From Planctomycetota bacterium (GTDB lineage Bacteria; Planctomycetota; Phycisphaerae; WQYP01): a stretch of DNA of 15,985 bases. Positions 13,180 to 15,985 of the stretch are shown here, in pieces; within the stretch, counting starts at the first letter, position 1; each line of letters opens with the position of its first letter. Below the pieces are notes generated by a model, which had not been told where the DNA came from, ran no database searches, and saw only the letters and a program-made list of their open reading frames with translations. The position numbers and the translations under genes are program-made. The DNA is taken from NCBI GenBank assembly GCA_021798635.1, contig JAJZGH010000100.1:1-15985 (forward strand). Direction: 5' to 3'.

Positions 13180-14466
13180 TTACCCCCGCAGTTCCAGCAT
13201 GGCAATAATCACAATGGCAAATACCAGACAGCCCAGCAGCAGCAATACCAGGGGGTCCTTGAATTTTTGAATCAGCGTGCGGGATCCCAGATCAATGGTT
13301 GGTTCTTCTTCCGCTTCCACCATATCCACCTGATCCGAGGGATTGGAATCTGCGGCGGCTTTTTCAATTTTGGCCAGCGTGGTGAGATCATAGGCACGCC
13401 GGGCGAGCTTAGGTGGATCACCATGCGCCACTGATTCCAAGTCCGAAAGCATGTCCGACGTGGAGGAATACCGCTTGGCGGGGTCTTTGGCCATGGCCAC
13501 TTCTATAATTTCAGAAATGCCGGCACTTAAGCTGGTGTTCACGTGATCAGGCGGCACCAATTCCTCTTTCAGATGTTTATGCATCACCGCCGCCGGCGAG
13601 GGCGCTTCAAAGGGGACGCGACCGGTGACCATGTGGTACATCGTGGCACCGAGCGAATAAATGTCCGCCCGGAAATCAATATTAAGCTGCCCGCGAATCT
13701 GTTCGGGGGAAATGTAATAGGGGGTGCCATACGCTTTGCCCGCTTCCGCGGCGGCAGCGACTTTGTCATCAGCCTCGCGCGCCAACCCCATGTCAGCGAG
13801 CTTGGCGATTCCTTCGGGCGTCATCATGATATTCTTGGGTTTAACATCCCGGTGAATCAGGCCGTTGAGATGGGCGTGCACCAGCGCCCGGCAAACCTGG
13901 ATAATAATGTCCAGCGATTGCTTTTCCGGATATGTTTTTCCACTGTCTATCAGATGGTCATAAACCGTTTTGCCCGCCACATATTCCATGACAAAATAGT
14001 GGTATCCACCCGCTTCGCCTACATCATAGGCGGCTACAATATTAGGATGGTTTAATTTGGCGGCGGCCTTACCTTCCATGTAGAACCGGTCTACGAATTC
14101 TTTATTTTCGCTCATGCGCTTGGGCAGAACTTTAATAGCGACAATTCGGTCTAATGAAAGCTGCCGGGCTTTAAACACCGTGGCCATGGCACCGGCACCG
14201 AGCTTGGAGATAATCTGGTAACCCGGAATCTGCTGAAAGGTTTTCTGCTCTTCCACGGACGCTTTAACGCGGGCCAACTGGGTTTGCGTGACGTAGCCGT
14301 TGGCGACGAGAATATCGGTTAGCGAGCGATGGCTTTCCTGCCGCTCGAGTTCGGCCTGCAGTGACAGACAATCCCCAAGCTCTTCCTGCGTGCAGAACCC
14401 CTGATCAACGATGAATTTGCCCAGCGTGGTCTCGGTTTTGCTGGCGACATTATTAGCGTTGGTCAT
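13180..14466 (-). CDS. Tail-anchored serine/threonine protein kinase with GspE-N-like N-terminal domain
   Basis: 428 residues from the preferred start at 14466; an upstream in-frame ATG at 14541 would add 25 residues unlike the family, and a TATAAAAT box (14538-14531) lies between. Residues 14-75 (TLGKFIVDQGFCTQEELGDC..., then LTDILVANGYVTQTQL) resemble the small helical repeat at the N-terminus of GspE/PilB-type ATPases, which binds cyclic di-GMP in some MshE proteins. A Hanks-type kinase domain follows (about 83-345): P-loop GAGAMATVFKA (90-100), Lys112 in AIKV, catalytic HRDVKPKN (205-212), DMG (225-227) in place of DFG, and SPE (253-255). An acidic linker (EAEEEPTIDLGS) and one C-terminal helix (about 404-424) anchor it with the kinase in the cytoplasm. 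It is complete and should be active; targets are unknown. It converges with the MauE-like gene, 41 bases away. Confidence 0.88.
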   Translation of the reverse strand: MTNANNVASKTETTLGKFIVDQGFCTQEELGDCLSLQAELERQESHRSLTDILVANGYVTQTQLARVKASVEEQKTFQQIPGYQIISKLGAGAMATVFKARQLSLDRIVAIKVLPKRMSENKEFVDRFYMEGKAAAKLNHPNIVAAYDVGEAGGYHYFVMEYVAGKTVYDHLIDSGKTYPEKQSLDIIIQVCRALVHAHLNGLIHRDVKPKNIMMTPEGIAKLADMGLAREADDKVAAAAEAGKAYGTPYYISPEQIRGQLNIDFRADIYSLGATMYHMVTGRVPFEAPSPAAVMHKHLKEELVPPDHVNTSLSAGISEIIEVAMAKDPAKRYSSTSDMLSDLESVAHGDPPKLARRAYDLTTLAKIEKAAADSNPSDQVDMVEAEEEPTIDLGSRTLIQKFKDPLVLLLLGCLVFAIVIIAMLELRG

Positions 14467-14553
14467 AGTGTTACACTCAATTTTCAGCTTCGGAGGCAGT
14501 CTGATCACCGTATGACGGCCACCGGCGGGAATTTTATACATTCGATCGGCTTA

Positions 14554-14564
14554 GGAGCCTGTCC
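14554..14564 (+). repeat. Short match to the end of the palindromic element (possible remnant)
   Basis: GGAGCCTGTCC here is identical to bases 2-12 of the left terminal repeat of the 8228-8506 element, and CCGGG occurs 15 bases on. No partner inverted copy or internal arm is seen nearby, so if related it is a decayed end. An 11-base match could also be chance. Confidence 0.25.
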
Positions 14565-14627
14565 AGAACCAGTATTGTCCGGGTATGACCGCTAATTGGC
14601 AAGCTCCCGGCGCCTGTTCCCGATTTT

Positions 14628-14645
14628 TTCTACGCTTCCGTAGAA
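14628..14645. repeat. Perfect 7-bp hairpin upstream of the kinase gene
   Basis: TTCTACG (14628-14634) and CGTAGAA (14639-14645) pair around a 4-base loop. The T run lies upstream on the plus strand, and on the minus strand an A run follows, so this is not an intrinsic terminator in either direction. It lies in the 5' region of the kinase gene and could be an operator or a leader hairpin. Confidence 0.4.
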
Positions 14646-14699
14646 CCTGCAATGCGATATTCCAGCTTTCGGTTCTCCGATTACAGCCGTTGAATTACT

Positions 14700-14725
14700 G
14701 CCTGTATTATCGGCATAGTGCAGGC
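14700..14725 (-). terminator. Weak hairpin after the epimerase gene
   Basis: GCCTG (14700-14704) and CAGGC (14721-14725) pair with a 16-base loop, starting 13 bases past the epimerase stop on the minus strand. There is no T run, so it is a weak terminator candidate at best. Confidence 0.25.
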
Positions 14726-14738
14726 GAAAGCATGAGTG

Positions 14739-15692
14739 TTAGATTAAGTCCAGGGTGCGCATCCATGTAATAAATCGATCCAGCCCCTCACGCACCTGTA
14801 TTTTCGGCGTATACCCCAACTCCCGGCCGGCCTTGGCGATATCCGCATACGTAATGGAAGGCTCGGATAAGGGAGCGGGTACGGAACGGCATTTCGCTTT
14901 TTTCCCCAAAATTTCTTCCAACGTCCGGACAAATTCCAAATTCTCTACCGGTTGGCCGCAGCCAAGATTATAAACCCGGTAGCCGTTACCGCTGTCCAAG
15001 GCTGCCATAAAGCCGTCCAGAATATCATCAATATACGTCCAGTCCCTCTTGAGATGCCCGGCTCCAAACAGCGTGAGTTCCTCATCCGCCATGATCTGCC
15101 GCGCCCAATGCCAGGGCATCATGTCGGGCCGGCCATGCGGACCATACACATTAAAAAATCGAAGAATCGTGACCGGCATATTCCAGACATGATGATGGCT
15201 GTGCGCGAAAAGTTCCATCGCCCGCTTGCTGGCCGGATACGGTGCCAGAGGGCGATCGGCCGCGGCGGTTTCGGGGAACGGTACCGGCGTGGACTGGCCG
15301 TAAACGGAGCCTGTGGACGCCAGCAGGCAGTGCGGCTTGCCGATGTGCCGCGCCGCATCCAGCAGATTCAGCGTGCCCTGCACGTTGACCGCCGCGTAAA
15401 TCAGCGGATTGGCCACGCTGTATCGCACGGAGGCCATGGCGCCAATATGGGCAATGGCATGGGGCTGATGCTGCTGACACATTTTCAGCAGTAAATCCGC
15501 GTCCCGCAGATCCCCTTCGATAAAGGTAAAGGACCCATTGGCCGCTAAATCCGCCAAATTCCGTCGTTTATGTTCCAGCGGGTAATAATCGCTTAAATTA
15601 TCCAGCCCTACGACTTGATCTCCGCGTTGCAACAGTCGCACAGAAAGCCGCGATGCGATGAACCCCGCCGCGCCCGTGACCAGAATTTTCAT
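14739..15692 (-). CDS. NAD-dependent nucleotide-sugar epimerase, UDP-glucuronate 4-epimerase-like
   Basis: 317 residues, extended short-chain dehydrogenase. TGAAGFI (6-12) is the NAD-binding Rossmann loop. DNLSDYYPLEHKRRNL (31-46) closely resembles the segment found in UDP-glucuronate 4-epimerases. ASTGSVYG (125-132) provides the catalytic Ser/Thr, and Y152 with K156 (YPASK) the YxxxK pair. FFNVYGPHGRPDM (179-191) and RDWTYIDDI are the substrate-side motifs of this group. It likely interconverts UDP-glucuronate and UDP-galacturonate, or a related UDP-sugar, in the cytoplasm as a precursor for surface polysaccharide. That fits the glycosyltransferase gene about 6.5 kb away. The start has a strong AAGGAG seven bases upstream. 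Exact sugar specificity cannot be decided from the sequence. Confidence 0.85.
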   Translation of the reverse strand: MKILVTGAAGFIASRLSVRLLQRGDQVVGLDNLSDYYPLEHKRRNLADLAANGSFTFIEGDLRDADLLLKMCQQHQPHAIAHIGAMASVRYSVANPLIYAAVNVQGTLNLLDAARHIGKPHCLLASTGSVYGQSTPVPFPETAAADRPLAPYPASKRAMELFAHSHHHVWNMPVTILRFFNVYGPHGRPDMMPWHWARQIMADEELTLFGAGHLKRDWTYIDDILDGFMAALDSGNGYRVYNLGCGQPVENLEFVRTLEEILGKKAKCRSVPAPLSEPSITYADIAKAGRELGYTPKIQVREGLDRFITWMRTLDLI

Positions 15693-15766
15693 TCATCAAC
15701 TCCTTTATGATCCATACAACGGGCAAGTTGCAACCGATTCATCATCCTTATCCACCCATGCATATC

Positions 15767-15787
15767 AAAATCGCCGCAGGCGCTTTT
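15767..15787. terminator. Weak bidirectional terminator candidate between the edge gene and the epimerase
   Basis: AAAATCGCCGCAGGCGC followed by TTTT: a CGCC/GGCG stem (15772-15775 with 15779-15782) flanked by A and T runs, with one mismatch pair between them. The symmetric layout would give a U tract on either strand. The stem is short, so efficiency is doubtful. Confidence 0.35.
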
Positions 15788-15820
15788 GTAACCAATAGAT
15801 AATAACCTGGCAGTATTCGT

Positions 15821-15985
15821 CTAGGTCGCCGCCGCCTTGGCCGCTCCATTTCTTTTTGGGGTTCCCCGTGCGCCGATGACGACAGGGCGCTTCTGGATAA
15901 ACTGGGTTCGATCTCCCCGTTCTTCAGATTCCACTCTGATTTCCGAAGGTAGAATGTTTCTGCCGCTGTTACGCAGAATCGTATC
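15821..15985 (-). CDS. 3' end of an unrecognised gene entering from the right edge
   Basis: On the minus strand the frame beginning at the last base is open for 54 codons and ends at TAG (15823-15821). The encoded tail has a normal-looking mixed composition (for example SEIRVESEERGDRTQFIQ and RPVVIGARGTPKRNG), ending in a short Ala/Lys-rich stretch. A second minus-strand frame is also open here but reads Arg-run-rich and less protein-like. I do not recognise the family. It would be the gene upstream of the epimerase in the same direction, with 128 bases between. Confidence 0.4.
   Translation of the reverse strand, partial: DTILRNSGRNILPSEIRVESEERGDRTQFIQKRPVVIGARGTPKRNGAAKAAAT

Noticed and set aside
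14628..14645. Intrinsic terminator
   Set aside because: The T run precedes the hairpin on the plus strand and becomes an A run after it on the minus strand, so neither direction fits.

Overview
The window looks like a chromosomal segment of a free-living Gram-negative-type bacterium, most likely a planctomycete, possibly from the Phycisphaerae. This rests on three things: a PEP-CTERM surface protein, a tail-anchored Ser/Thr kinase with a DMG in place of DFG and a GspE-N-like front end, and a MauE-type membrane protein carrying a thioredoxin-like domain. Lineage is an inference from gene style. No rRNA, tRNA or CRISPR is visible.

Left third (1-8267), a cell-surface/glycan region. A methyltransferase gene runs off the left edge on the minus strand. 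Next, also on the minus strand, is an 809-residue Gly/Ala/Ser-rich exported protein with a PEP-CTERM tail. Divergent from it on the plus strand is a 1604-residue protein that chains a sulfotransferase, a coiled coil, a WbsX/GH99-like domain, a GT4 and a GT2. The two divergent genes share a compact region in which two sigma70-like promoters have their -35 boxes as the arms of one inverted repeat. The plus-strand transcript would carry a leader of about 155 nt that can form a long stem-loop.

Middle (8228-11420). A 279-bp non-coding element with 26-bp near-perfect terminal inverted repeats and two nested internal hairpins (a Y-shaped fold) overlaps the 3' end of the giant glycosyltransferase gene, supplying its last codons and stop. 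It ends 6 bp from the pstC stop codon. pstS and pstC (phosphate uptake) lie on the minus strand with a strong terminator-like hairpin between them; pstA, pstB and phoU are not next to them. Upstream of pstS are two copies of a dispersed repeat built on a 9-nt CGGATNACG unit.

Right part (11421-15985). recO and a MauE/thioredoxin-like gene form a translationally coupled pair on the plus strand (ATGA overlap). Converging on them from the minus strand are a Ser/Thr protein kinase and, upstream of it, a nucleotide-sugar epimerase resembling UDP-glucuronate 4-epimerase. The 3' end of another, unrecognised minus-strand gene enters from the right edge.

The epimerase (sugar precursor), sulfotransferase/glycosyltransferases, methyltransferase and PEP-CTERM protein together suggest production of a modified surface glycan or glycoprotein. 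The pst, recO and kinase genes are unrelated household or signalling functions. The most unusual items are the Y-shaped inverted-repeat element and the four-enzyme polypeptide with its symmetric divergent promoter and structured leader.
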